This document shows, in pieces, positions 15,425 through 22,626 of a stretch of 32,711 nucleotides of DNA. Source of the DNA: JBBRMU01 sp038230655. GTDB taxonomy: Bacteria; Patescibacteriota; Microgenomatia; UBA1406; GWC2-37-13. Position 1 is the first letter of the stretch; every line of letters begins with the position of its first letter. The notes under the pieces were generated by a model. It saw nothing but the letters and a program-made list of their open reading frames with translations, searched no databases and was not told where the DNA came from. The stretch lies in assembly GCA_038230655.1 (NCBI GenBank), contig JBBRMU010000011.1, positions 1 to 32,711 of the forward strand, given 5' to 3'. The translations under genes were made by a program, and so were the position numbers.

Positions 15425-17116
15425 ATGCAAATCTCATTTAAACAAGAAGTAAAATCTGATGATAAAGTAACCGGACAGGAAATAGTTGACTCTATTCTAA
15501 AGAATAGAGGTATTGAGAATACCCAAGAGTTCTTCCGTCCTAAACCACCAGTTACAATTCAGCTATCGGATTTTGGATTTGCAACAGAAATTCGGAGATC
15601 AATTGAGCTGCTTAAAACTATAAAAGAAAGAAATCAGATGGTAGTTGTATATACCGATTACGATGCTGATGGAATTACTGGTGGAACAATTCTTTGGGAA
15701 ACATTACATCTTCTTGGTTTTAACAGCATGCCGTATGTTCCCCACCGTCAGAAGGAAGGTTATGGTTTCTCCATTTTAGGAATAAATAACATAAAAAAAC
15801 AGTATAACCCAACTCTGGTAATAAGCGTTGATCATGGCATAACTGCTGTTGAGCAGATTACATATGCCAAGTCGATAGGAATCTCTGTTGTTATTACCGA
15901 TCACCATCTCAAAGGAGATACCATTCCAGATGCAGAAGCAGTTTTTCATATTCCGGCTTTATCAGGTGCTGGAGTGGCTTATTTTTTTGCAAAAATGCTG
16001 TTTGACGAATTCGGTAACGAATCTAAGTATAACTCAACATTACAAGATCATTTTTTGACTGATTACGTGGCACTGGCGTCTATAGGAGGAATCGCTGATT
16101 TAGTACCTTTAGTTGGACCTACTAGAAGTATTGTAAAGTATGGACTCGAAGCATGTTCTAGATCTAAACGTGTCGGTGTTCGTCATATCTTGAAAGAAGC
16201 AGGCATCGAAGGAAAAAAAATTACTCCCTATGAGGTTGGATTTGTCATTGCGCCAAGAATAAATGCCATTGGAAGGCTGGAACATGCTATTGATGCCTTA
16301 AGGCTGCTCTGCACTACAAAAGAAGAACAGGCTCTAGAGTTGGCGAATAAAGTTGGAGGTATCAATATTGAAAGACAGGATCTGGTGAAAAAAGCCGTCG
16401 AGGAGGCTAACAAGCTGGTTGAAAGTATGGAAAAAATCCCTAATATAATTATTTTGATCTCTGAAGACTGGCATGAAGGAATTATTGGATTAATTGCTTC
16501 GAGAATGACTGAGACATACTACAGACCAACTATTGTCATGACAAAAGGAGATGGTGTATATAAGGGTTCGGCTCGCTCCATTCCCTCTTTTCATATTACT
16601 AATTTTATGAAAGACTTACGTGAGCACCTCGTAAGTGTTGGCGGACATGCCCAAGCTGGAGGATTTAGTGTTACATCAGAAAATTTACAGAAATTTATTA
16701 AAGAAGTTGAAAAACAAGCCAAAAAACTCATCACCAAAAAAGATCTAGAACGAGTTGTCCAAGCGGATATCAAGCTTCCTCTTTCAAAAGTCACCTATGG
16801 ATTGATAAAACTTTTAGAAAAATTACAACCATTTGGGATCGGAAATCCACAGCCAACATTTTATAGCTCAGCGCGTGTTCTTGATGCGAAGCTTTTTGGG
16901 AAGAAATCCGATCATTTGAAGATTGTTGTTCAAGACCCTGAAACAAGGTCAATGCCACTTGAAGTAATTGCATTTTCCGGTGCTGATAAATTTACTCAAC
17001 TCTCAAAAAATAAAGTCGTTGAGATTGTTTATCAAACAGAGATTGATAGATGGGGAGGAAATGAGAAAGTTAGGGGGAAACTTATCTATCTTGAAATTGC
17101 AAGCTCAGGAGTATGA
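15425..17116 (+). CDS. recJ: Single-stranded-DNA-specific exonuclease RecJ
   Basis: RecJ degrades single-stranded DNA 5' to 3' in recombination and repair. The 563-residue protein has the full DHH motif set: VYTDYDADGITGG (D78, D80, D82), SVDHGITA, TDHHLKGD (D159-H160-H161) and the Asp of DYVALASIGGIADLV. The DHHA1 part has VGGHAQAGGFSV, and the OB-fold end has FGIGNPQPTF and LEVIAFSGAD. All metal ligands are intact, unlike the NrnA-like relative encoded nearby. Its 3' end overlaps the convergent gene at 17086 by 31 nt, so no separate terminator fits between them. Confidence 0.96.
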   Translation: MQISFKQEVKSDDKVTGQEIVDSILKNRGIENTQEFFRPKPPVTIQLSDFGFATEIRRSIELLKTIKERNQMVVVYTDYDADGITGGTILWETLHLLGFNSMPYVPHRQKEGYGFSILGINNIKKQYNPTLVISVDHGITAVEQITYAKSIGISVVITDHHLKGDTIPDAEAVFHIPALSGAGVAYFFAKMLFDEFGNESKYNSTLQDHFLTDYVALASIGGIADLVPLVGPTRSIVKYGLEACSRSKRVGVRHILKEAGIEGKKITPYEVGFVIAPRINAIGRLEHAIDALRLLCTTKEEQALELANKVGGINIERQDLVKKAVEEANKLVESMEKIPNIIILISEDWHEGIIGLIASRMTETYYRPTIVMTKGDGVYKGSARSIPSFHITNFMKDLREHLVSVGGHAQAGGFSVTSENLQKFIKEVEKQAKKLITKKDLERVVQADIKLPLSKVTYGLIKLLEKLQPFGIGNPQPTFYSSARVLDAKLFGKKSDHLKIVVQDPETRSMPLEVIAFSGADKFTQLSKNKVVEIVYQTEIDRWGGNEKVRGKLIYLEIASSGV

Positions 17117-18345
17117 ATACGATTTTTTTGAGATAAAAACGCTGCTTGTGCCTCTTTGGCTTCGTCTATAACTCTGGGTATATTCAAGCCATATACTGAC
17201 TCTGGTAAGAATATTGGTGCTACATCTACATATCGATCGATCACATAAATATCATGCGCTCTTCCCGTTATACCTTCATCATCAGGTTCAACTTTAGTTT
17301 CATATTTAGAGTTAAGATGATCTTCTAATGAGTGGTAAAATAATGCTTCCAGATGTACTGGCCAGCCCCATGGTGTTATATTCCAACGCCTTACAAATTG
17401 TTCCGGTTTATGATCTGGTAAAATTTCTTTAATACCATACATTTGATGAATTACATCAAAAAATGTCCCTTCAAACTCAGCTGCTTGTTTTTCATTCCCC
17501 AAAATTACAAATAATGCTCCCAGTGAGTCTCTAACACCTGCATTTGGATTAATAGGTTTCTTTAAAGCAAGTGACTCACGTAACGCTTTTAGATACTGCT
17601 TATGAATTGGTTTTTCTCGTATATCCGCGAACACCTGAACAGTACTTCCTCCTAGATCTGCTGTTCGTACATCATACTGATGTCTTTTTGTATGAAAATT
17701 CAGTGCCTGCGCAGGATGCGCATACTCCATGGGATCTTGAACTCTGTTAGTATCATTATTATGATCTGCTTTAATCTCGACCCTATCTGTATGGCCCTTT
17801 GGTCCTACCCATACTCGATCCTCAAGTGCATTCACTAATTCATAGACTTTTTCAGGTAAATGAAACTCTTCTGATCGCTTTCGGATTAACCCACAACCAT
17901 ATCCTATGGCCAATTGTTGAGCATATTCATGAGCCATTTTTTCTGAGATATTACTCGAAAAAAGATCCCTAAGTCGACTATCGGTAATACTTTTTGAAGC
18001 AAATCGAGCATTATTTAAAATCCCCGGCGATTGTGTACCATTTGGAAATAATCTACTTTCAACCTCTAATCGCACATCATTTGAGTCTCTAATGAGCTCC
18101 TGAGTTGTTGCAACCGGCACACCATCTACACTTAAGTGTTGATTAATAAAGTCTTGAAAATTGCCATCTAGTTGATCACGTAAATATCGATATTCATGAA
18201 ACTCAGCTAGATCAGGATTTTGCATCATTCTTTTCATATCTCTTATTTCTGGTCCAAAAACTCTACGCAATGCTCCCGCCTTAGCTATATTTGCATCAGG
18301 TGTAGTTATGAGATGTGCTCCGCTAATAAATCCGTTTTCTTTCAT
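17086..18345 (-). CDS. Unrecognised protein under attenuator control; possible distant RelA/SpoT-like fold
   Basis: This 419-residue soluble protein has no family I can name. It has no signal peptide or membrane segment. Residues about 235-345 show a faint match to the RelA/SpoT synthetase order: a basic ADIREKPIHKQYLKAL like the substrate-binding GRxKxxxSxxxK, then NAGVRDSLGALFVI like DLxGxRII, then WPVHLEALFYHSLEDHL like VEIQIRTxxMxxWAExxH. The similarity is by eye only and the catalytic residues cannot be assigned. The N-terminal 230 residues are helical with an HEYAQQLAIGYGCG stretch. The start is fixed by the terminator ending 5 nt upstream, so any transcript must read through the leader at 18351-18482. 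The 3' end overlaps recJ by 31 nt. Confidence 0.6.
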   Translation of the reverse strand: MKENGFISGAHLITTPDANIAKAGALRRVFGPEIRDMKRMMQNPDLAEFHEYRYLRDQLDGNFQDFINQHLSVDGVPVATTQELIRDSNDVRLEVESRLFPNGTQSPGILNNARFASKSITDSRLRDLFSSNISEKMAHEYAQQLAIGYGCGLIRKRSEEFHLPEKVYELVNALEDRVWVGPKGHTDRVEIKADHNNDTNRVQDPMEYAHPAQALNFHTKRHQYDVRTADLGGSTVQVFADIREKPIHKQYLKALRESLALKKPINPNAGVRDSLGALFVILGNEKQAAEFEGTFFDVIHQMYGIKEILPDHKPEQFVRRWNITPWGWPVHLEALFYHSLEDHLNSKYETKVEPDDEGITGRAHDIYVIDRYVDVAPIFLPESVYGLNIPRVIDEAKEAQAAFLSQKNRIHTPELAISR

Positions 18346-18350
18346 AGATC

Positions 18351-18378
18351 AAAAAAAACCGCCCCTTGTTGAGGCGGT
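18351..18378 (-). terminator. Attenuator terminator immediately before the gene at 18345
   Basis: On the minus strand ACCGCCTC (18378-18371) pairs with GGGGCGGT (18365-18358), with one G-U pair, around an AACAA loop, followed by eight Us (18358-18351). The U-tract ends 5 nt before the ATG at 18345. The 5' arm is shared with the antiterminator stem. Confidence 0.9.
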
Positions 18379-18442
18379 TGTGTTTTTAAATTTTATTACA
18401 CATACCGCCCTCTGCTCCATTTAATGATGGAGCATCTTGAGG
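18371..18442 (-). promoter_or_regulatory. Alternative pairing segments of the attenuator
   Basis: Segment 1 (CCTC 18442-18439 plus TGCTCCAT 18434-18427) pairs with ATGGAGCA and GAGG (18420-18409). Segment 2 (GAGG, CGGT, TGTGT within 18412-18398) can instead pair 13 bp with segment 3, ACACAACCGCCTC (18383-18371), with two bulged bases. The 2:3 stem removes the 5' arm of the terminator. The leader peptide's stop codon (18398-18396) abuts segment 2, so a ribosome reaching it would block the 2:3 stem. Confidence 0.85.
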
Positions 18443-18473
18443 ATGTAAAGTATTGGTAATGATAATGTGTCAT
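18396..18473 (-). CDS. Leader peptide rich in Tyr and His codons
   Basis: A 25-codon frame begins with ATG about 9 nt after the predicted transcription start and reads MTHYHYQYFTSS, then crosses the first hairpin and ends GRYV with TAA. Codons 3-9 are His-Tyr-His-Tyr-Gln-Tyr-Phe, so a shortage of charged tRNA-Tyr or tRNA-His would stall the ribosome there. A ribosome stalled at those codons (18467-18447) would cover segment 1 and free segment 2 to form the antiterminator. The position and content match leader peptides of the his, phe and trp operons. The peptide itself is expected to have no function beyond being translated. Confidence 0.75.
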   Translation of the reverse strand: MTHYHYQYFTSSRCSIIKWSRGRYV

Positions 18474-18488
18474 AGTCTTCAGAATTCG

Positions 18489-18517
18489 AGTATAAACCTC
18501 TTTTTTTAAATTGTCAA
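18489..18517 (-). promoter_or_regulatory. Near-consensus promoter (TTGACA, 17 bp, TATACT) of the attenuated gene
   Basis: TTGACA (18517-18512) and TATACT (18494-18489) are separated by exactly 17 bp. This is the best -35/-10 pair seen in the window. The predicted start is near 18482, 9 nt before the leader-peptide ATG. Confidence 0.88.
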
Positions 18518-18534
18518 TTGATTTTAAAGAAATA

Positions 18535-18632
18535 GTGCCGGGAGAGAGAGAACAAAGAAACCTTGTCAAGGTTGTAAGACTAGTGTCTTAGACCTCGGAA
18601 AAGTCCGATGTGCTTGCTCTCTACCCGGGCAC
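18535..18632. ncRNA. Cloverleaf-like structured element, unknown family
   Basis: GTGCC-GGG-AGAGAG (18535-18548) pairs with CTCTCT-CCC-GGCAC (18617-18632) in a 14-bp closing stem with two single-base bulges. Inside lie three hairpins: AACCTT/AAGGTT (18559-18573), TAAGAC/GTCTTA (18575-18590) and TCGGA/TCCGA (18595-18608). Loops are only 3-4 nt and there is no T-loop or anticodon loop, so it is not a tRNA. The strand is undetermined because the stems form on both. On the minus strand it follows the 72-residue ORF and precedes the attenuator promoter. No known RNA family is recognised. Confidence 0.6.
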
Positions 18633-18636
18633 GGTT

Positions 18637-18855
18637 TTAGCTATCAGCTAAGTGATCAGAGTTTCCCAAATTTTGTCCACTTTCTGGACTACTAGGTAAT
18701 ACGATCACGTTGTCAGGGATTGGAACGAGTATAGCCAGGTATCGTGCTTCAGCTGCACTAGTGGTTTCTGGTATTTTCGTGGCAAATGGAAAAAATTTGC
18801 CATTGATGTAATACCCACCATTCTCATCATCTAGAATCACGCTTGCCTCTGCCAT
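18637..18855 (-). CDS. Small orphan protein (72 residues)
   Basis: The frame is open from 18912, but the ATG at 18855 has a good AAGGAGA Shine-Dalgarno (18864-18870) 8 nt upstream and is taken as the start. The protein begins MAEASVILDDENGGYYINGK and has a hydrophobic YLAILVPIPDNVIVLP stretch near its centre that is too polar for a clear membrane helix. It ends in a polar tail. No homologue is recognised. The stop codon lies 4 nt from the cloverleaf element, so the two could share a transcript. Confidence 0.5.
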   Translation of the reverse strand: MAEASVILDDENGGYYINGKFFPFATKIPETTSAAEARYLAILVPIPDNVIVLPSSPESGQNLGNSDHLADS

Positions 18856-19331
18856 TAGACTTGTCTCCTTATGACTTGCTGCAGTCCTCACTTTGTCCCA
18901 CTTCTGTGGCACGTAAAAAGTTAGCTTCTGGATGTCCAGAACTGTGTCTTATATCAAGAACGCCCGGATATATATAACACTGCTTATCTTTACGGTGAAG
19001 ATTACAGGAAAACAGAGGACCAAAATCCGCTATTTCCCTATAACCTTCTTAAAATGAGGATAGCTTGTAGCTATAATATCTAGCAAAATTTGAATAAATA
19101 TGCTCATATTCAGTCAACTTCTCTAAATAATATAAGATTACTAAACCCGTATTGACAGCTTTTGTCAGGGGTTTTGCTTTCCTATCCATTATAAAAGTGC
19201 TTCAATACATGCCTATTTAGTATGTATCAAGTATGTAATTATACCAAATAAGCTACTAGAGAGCAATAGCATGATGTATTTTGATATAGTTAATCATCTG
19301 AATTACAAGTAAAATAAGAGTTGTTTTATTG
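18856..19331. other. Long intergenic region, two hairpins but no gene
   Basis: No credible gene is seen in about 475 nt. Two hairpins stand out. TTCTGG/CCAGAA with an ATGT loop (18926-18941) lies on the presumed leader of the 72-residue ORF. AAACCC/GGGTTT with inner TGACA/TGTCA (19143-19174), followed by TTTTGCTTT on the plus strand, could be a weak terminator. Confidence 0.45.
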
Positions 19332-19343
19332 TAATATATATAC

Positions 19344-20261
19344 ATGAAACCCAAGTCGGTGCTATTATTTCTCTTTTTTACAGCCCTCTTTTTATTTAAT
19401 CCCGGAGACTCTTACTTTTATAGCTTTTTCGCGTTTAATAAAACAGCCTTTCAGAAGGAAAATAAGGTTAAGGAAATGACAATACACCCAGTTGTATCAG
19501 TTCTTAATACGTATCCACTATACCTCACAGCCGAGGGTGCTTATATTCTCGATTTACCATCTTATACCCCTATTTTTGAAAAGAATGTTAATGAGCATCT
19601 TTTTCCAGCATCAACGACGAAAATTATTACTGCCTTAGTAGCCTGCGATGTTTACAATCCTGACCAAGTCGTTACTGTTAAACGCACTCAACAACCGGGC
19701 CAAGTAATGGGTCTAGTTGAAGGTGAACAGATAACTGTAGAGAACCTCCTGTATGGCGCACTCGTCCATTCTGGGAATGATGCTGCATATGCTCTTGCAG
19801 ACGCCTACGGATTTGATAAATTTATTGATTTGATGAATAAAAAAGCTGCTTCTTTAGGGATGATAAACTCTCACTTTAAAAATCCTGCGGGTCTTGATGA
19901 TATGGACCAGACGACAACCCCATTTGATCTTGCTTTAGCTTCCCGTGAACTACTCAAAAATAAACTTCTCAGTAAAATTGTGAGTACTAAAGAAATTATT
20001 ATTTCAGATGTAGACTATAAAATTTTTCATACCTTGACTAATGTCAATAAACTTCTCGGCGAAACACAGGGAATTGGTGGACTTAAAACAGGATATACTG
20101 ATAAAGCTGGAGAAAATCTCGTAAGTTTTTACAAAAAAAATGGCCATCAATTCTTGATTGTTATCATGAAAAGCGAGGATAGATTTGCAGATACAACAAG
20201 TGTTGTAAAGTGGTTAAGTGAGAATGTTGAGTATAGCGAAGTCTCACTGTATCAGCAATGA
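19344..20261 (+). CDS. D-alanyl-D-alanine carboxypeptidase (peptidase S11)
   Basis: This penicillin-binding-protein-type enzyme trims the terminal D-Ala from peptidoglycan stem peptides outside the membrane. All three active-site motifs are intact: FPASTTKI (S90, K93), HSGNDAAYALA (S143-G-N145) and GLKTGYTDKAG (K248-T-G). An N-terminal hydrophobic segment (residues 5-18) acts as signal or anchor. At 305 residues it has the catalytic domain but little beyond it, and lacks the C-terminal beta domain and amphipathic anchor of E. coli DacA. AT-rich TAATATATATA just precedes the ATG. Its end overlaps the convergent gene by 18 nt. Confidence 0.93.
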   Translation: MKPKSVLLFLFFTALFLFNPGDSYFYSFFAFNKTAFQKENKVKEMTIHPVVSVLNTYPLYLTAEGAYILDLPSYTPIFEKNVNEHLFPASTTKIITALVACDVYNPDQVVTVKRTQQPGQVMGLVEGEQITVENLLYGALVHSGNDAAYALADAYGFDKFIDLMNKKAASLGMINSHFKNPAGLDDMDQTTTPFDLALASRELLKNKLLSKIVSTKEIIISDVDYKIFHTLTNVNKLLGETQGIGGLKTGYTDKAGENLVSFYKKNGHQFLIVIMKSEDRFADTTSVVKWLSENVEYSEVSLYQQ

Positions 20262-21305
20262 GTCTTTTACTGCCGGAATATACGCTACAAAGTTATTTGT
20301 CCCTAGGAAAACATAGACCGGTTCGAGGTACTGTTGATACACTTCCGGATCGTAGTAGGCTAGAAACATCTTTTTTATAGTAACATCTGTCTGATTTGGA
20401 ACTCCATTGACTACATACCCTTTTCCATCTTTGAGTTGTTGGTATGCATCATCCCCTGACTTCAAAGGATATACTCCCACCTGATCTTCTGACTTCTCAA
20501 AGTACTTGACCTGAGCTTTAACAACTTTCTGGCCTGACTCATTAAATACCATCGCTACATAGTTTTGGCTGTTTGGAAACTTCGATGTAACAGTACTAAT
20601 TGGTTGTGGATCTGAATCTATATCAGGTCTATAGAAATCGACCTCAACCATATTGGTACTTTGTTGAGGTGAGTTAGAGAGATTAGCACCGGTTGTAATT
20701 GGATAAGTGTAGTAGATGATATTTGGCTTTGATTTTGCAAAATCAGCTGGATACTTATCTACTTTTTTAAGGAAGTCCTCAGCATTTTGGATTATCTCTG
20801 TCTCTGCTGGTACATGTGTATTCTGAAAAATTGATGGATCATCCTCTAATTTATACTGATATTGAAAGTTATAGTTCGAGATATCAACTGAAAGAGTTTG
20901 TTTAGGTTCTTCAAACACTGCATTTTTGTCTTCTAGCTTATATTTAGTGTTTTCTACATCAAAACCGAGAGTTGTAGCCATAGATAAGATTGCTTGTCGA
21001 TAGCTAAAGGATGTAGAAGTTGGCGGTATGACAAAGATTTTTGCAGAGAGTGTAGCAGTGAAAGGCCTTCCTTCGACTGTATCAAGATTAAACTTAAAGT
21101 TTGCCCCTGGAGAGGCTTCAGCAATTATTGGTGACTGAATCTTTTCACCCTGAAAAAGGTGAAGATCTATCTTTTGTTTGGCTATCGGAGTATTTAGGAA
21201 AAAGAATATTTTAATAGCGTAGAACCCAATGAGTAGTAATAGTACAAAAAGAACTCCAAATGGCATCATCTTTTTGCTATAGTAGGCGAACTCAGTTAAC
21301 GTCAT
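20244..21305 (-). CDS. Membrane-anchored extracytoplasmic protein, unknown (YycI/YycH-like C-terminus)
   Basis: The 353-residue protein has a short cytoplasmic N-terminus, one membrane segment (about residues 13-37, MMPFGVLFVLLLLIGFYAIKIFFFL) and a long polar domain outside the cell. The C-terminal stretch KMFLAYYDPEVYQQYLEPVYVF resembles the closing strand-helix unit of YycH/YycI-type regulators of cell-wall kinases. That similarity is weak and no kinase gene is nearby. Such proteins are frequent but unnamed in CPR genomes. The gene runs tail to tail with the D,D-carboxypeptidase gene, overlapping it by 18 nt, which may be chance or may hint at an envelope role. Confidence 0.65.
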   Translation of the reverse strand: MTLTEFAYYSKKMMPFGVLFVLLLLIGFYAIKIFFFLNTPIAKQKIDLHLFQGEKIQSPIIAEASPGANFKFNLDTVEGRPFTATLSAKIFVIPPTSTSFSYRQAILSMATTLGFDVENTKYKLEDKNAVFEEPKQTLSVDISNYNFQYQYKLEDDPSIFQNTHVPAETEIIQNAEDFLKKVDKYPADFAKSKPNIIYYTYPITTGANLSNSPQQSTNMVEVDFYRPDIDSDPQPISTVTSKFPNSQNYVAMVFNESGQKVVKAQVKYFEKSEDQVGVYPLKSGDDAYQQLKDGKGYVVNGVPNQTDVTIKKMFLAYYDPEVYQQYLEPVYVFLGTNNFVAYIPAVKDSLLIQ

Positions 21306-21311
21306 AGTGTA

Positions 21312-21317
21312 ATGATA
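21312..21317 (-). promoter_or_regulatory. -10-like box (TATCAT) of the 353-residue protein gene
   Basis: TATCAT ends 6 nt before the ATG at 21305, again predicting a leaderless message. Confidence 0.35.
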
Positions 21318-21358
21318 ACAGAGAATGAATCTTTAGAAAAGTTAAAAGCAGATTATGC

Positions 21359-21364
21359 TATAAT
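21359..21364 (+). promoter_or_regulatory. -10 box (TATAAT) of tRNA-Tyr
   Basis: A perfect TATAAT lies 15 nt before the mature 5' end of the tRNA, which leaves a leader of about 8 nt for RNase P to remove. Confidence 0.65.
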
Positions 21365-21379
21365 TATGGGAGCTTTTTA

Positions 21380-21462
21380 CCAGAGGTACCCAAGTGGCCA
21401 ACGGGGGCAGACTGTAAATCTGCTGGCATACGCCTTCAAAGGTTCGAATCCTTTCCTCTGGA
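21380..21462 (+). tRNA. tRNA-Tyr (GTA)
   Basis: The acceptor stem CCAGAGG pairs with CCTCTGG. The anticodon arm GCAGA-CTGTAAA-TCTGC gives anticodon GTA. The variable arm is long (class II, as expected for bacterial tRNA-Tyr), and the T-arm is AAAGG-TTCGAAT-CCTTT. The discriminator base is A and the 3' CCA is not encoded (ACT follows), so it must be added by CCA-adding enzyme. Confidence 0.97.
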
Positions 21463-21487
21463 CTCGCTTAGCACTAGCACTGTCCAT

Positions 21488-22596
21488 AGAATGACAGTTA
21501 GAGATTAAAAAAAGGTTGGTAGGACAACCCCTTGTTTTTGAGTGAGTTGTACCCCTGTTTTGCCGTTAAGAAATTCGAACTTCTTGCTACAACTGGTAAA
21601 CTTCGTGAATCTTCTTTTAAGAATATATCCATTCAGCCATAGTCTTGCATGAGCGACAGAATTAAAATATTTTAGTGAGAAGAGACGTGCTTCTAAGTGG
21701 GAGTTAAAGGACTCCATAAGGTTAGAAGTGACTGGTGCAGCTTTGATATGACGGTAGGCGAGGAGTTCAGGTTTGTAGCGTTGAATATTGGTCAGTACAC
21801 TCAAACATACTGGATCACTTTGATAGTCACGGTAGAGAGTAAACATCCAGTTGTTGAATGTTTCATCATTTGTCTTTTCTTTGAGTATTGCCTCTATTCG
21901 CCTCATAAAAGGACGGTAAGTGGCATCACTTCTTGTGTGTAATTCACGACGAATATTTTCCTTGAAGTGATTGTAGCAGGTTTGGATTTTAACAGTAGGA
22001 AAGGCATTACGAGCTGCCATTTTAATATTGACGTTGTCATCACAAACAAGTAATTCAGGATGATGAGAGAGAATTCTAAAGTAGGAGAAATATTTAGCCC
22101 ATGATTGGTAGTTTTCTGAAGGTGCAAGAGTGAATACTGGTATGTCATGTCGGAAGTAATCTACACCCCAGAGTAAAACCCAATCATACTTTGAATCGGC
22201 TACATTAAAATATTTACCGTCCACAACAAATATATGTGAGAATTTATCACAGAATCTGTGAGTAAATTGATTGTTGTTGGGTAACTTCTGTAGCTCTTCT
22301 TCACATATCCGCCATACTTTCATCGCTGACATACTATATCGTTCACCTAGATCTCGAAATGAAAGACCATCAGATGATCAGCTAGTATTCGTTTCCGATC
22401 AAGCCATACTGTGTTTACCGAGAAATATTTATTACATTCTTTACACAAAAACACGAGACTGGTATTCCGTTTTCTTTGTCTTATGACTGAAGAGGTGGTT
22501 AAACACACAGGACATTTGTATATTCTCATATACCCTATCTAACACTACTTCAGATTATTCTGTCAATCAAAATATACAATCCCAACTGTCACTTCT
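21488..22596 (-). mobile_element. Insertion sequence with D,D,E (MULE/IS256-like) transposase
   Basis: The ends carry imperfect inverted repeats: AGAATGACAGTTAGAGATT at the left (from 21488), and on the other strand AGAAGTGACAGTTGGGATT at the right (ending 22596). The element is about 1.1 kb and encloses a single transposase reading frame on the minus strand, broken by a frameshift. No target-site duplication is visible at these limits, so the exact ends are uncertain. It lies 25 nt downstream of tRNA-Tyr. Confidence 0.7.
21505..22529 (-). pseudogene. Transposase, split by a frameshift
   Basis: The first part (22529-22347, 60 residues) is a zinc ribbon: YKCPVC, then LCKECNKYFSVN. The second part (about 22390-21505, from SDGLSFRDLGERYSMSAMKV) has a helix-turn-helix and the catalytic domain, with VVDGKYF (first Asp), LLVCDDNVNIKMAA (second Asp), CYNHFKENIRREL and NLMESFNSHLEARL (likely Glu). 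Adding one base near 22375 would join RILADHL to DGLSFRDL in one protein of about 340 residues. No canonical slippery heptamer is present, so a mutation or assembly error is more likely than programmed frameshifting. Transposition activity is therefore doubtful. Confidence 0.8.
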
Positions 22597-22614
22597 GATA
22601 CGCTGCCCTTCTGA

Positions 22615-22620
22615 TATACT
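22615..22620 (+). promoter_or_regulatory. -10 box (TATACT) of the 196-residue membrane protein
   Basis: TATACT ends 6 nt before the ATG at 22627. It lies just outside the right end of the insertion sequence. Confidence 0.5.
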
Positions 22621-22626
22621 TTAGGA

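Noticed and set aside
18371..18442. T-box riboswitch: GAGGGCGGTATG resembles the first half of the T-box sequence AGGGTGGNACCGCG
   Set aside because: The second half (ACCGCG) is missing, the tRNA-binding TGGN reads CGGT, and fewer than 80 nt precede it, too short for a Stem I with specifier loop. A leader peptide with overlapping stems explains the region better.
18535..18632. tRNA or RNase P RNA fragment
   Set aside because: The cloverleaf has 3-4 nt loops, no T-loop and no anticodon loop. The GGAAAAGTCCG resembles the RNase P P4 core only in a short stretch, and the rest of that RNA is absent.
18926..18941. TTCTGG/CCAGAA hairpin as a riboswitch
   Set aside because: It is a single 6-bp stem with a tetraloop and has no associated terminator or second structure.
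21466..21481. CIRCE-like half-site TTAGCACT downstream of tRNA-Tyr
   Set aside because: There is no inverted GAGTGCTAA partner at 9 nt and no heat-shock gene nearby.
22347..22400. Programmed -1 frameshift in the transposase
   Set aside because: No X XXY YYZ slippery heptamer or A-rich slip site is present in the overlap, and no downstream stem or pseudoknot is obvious.
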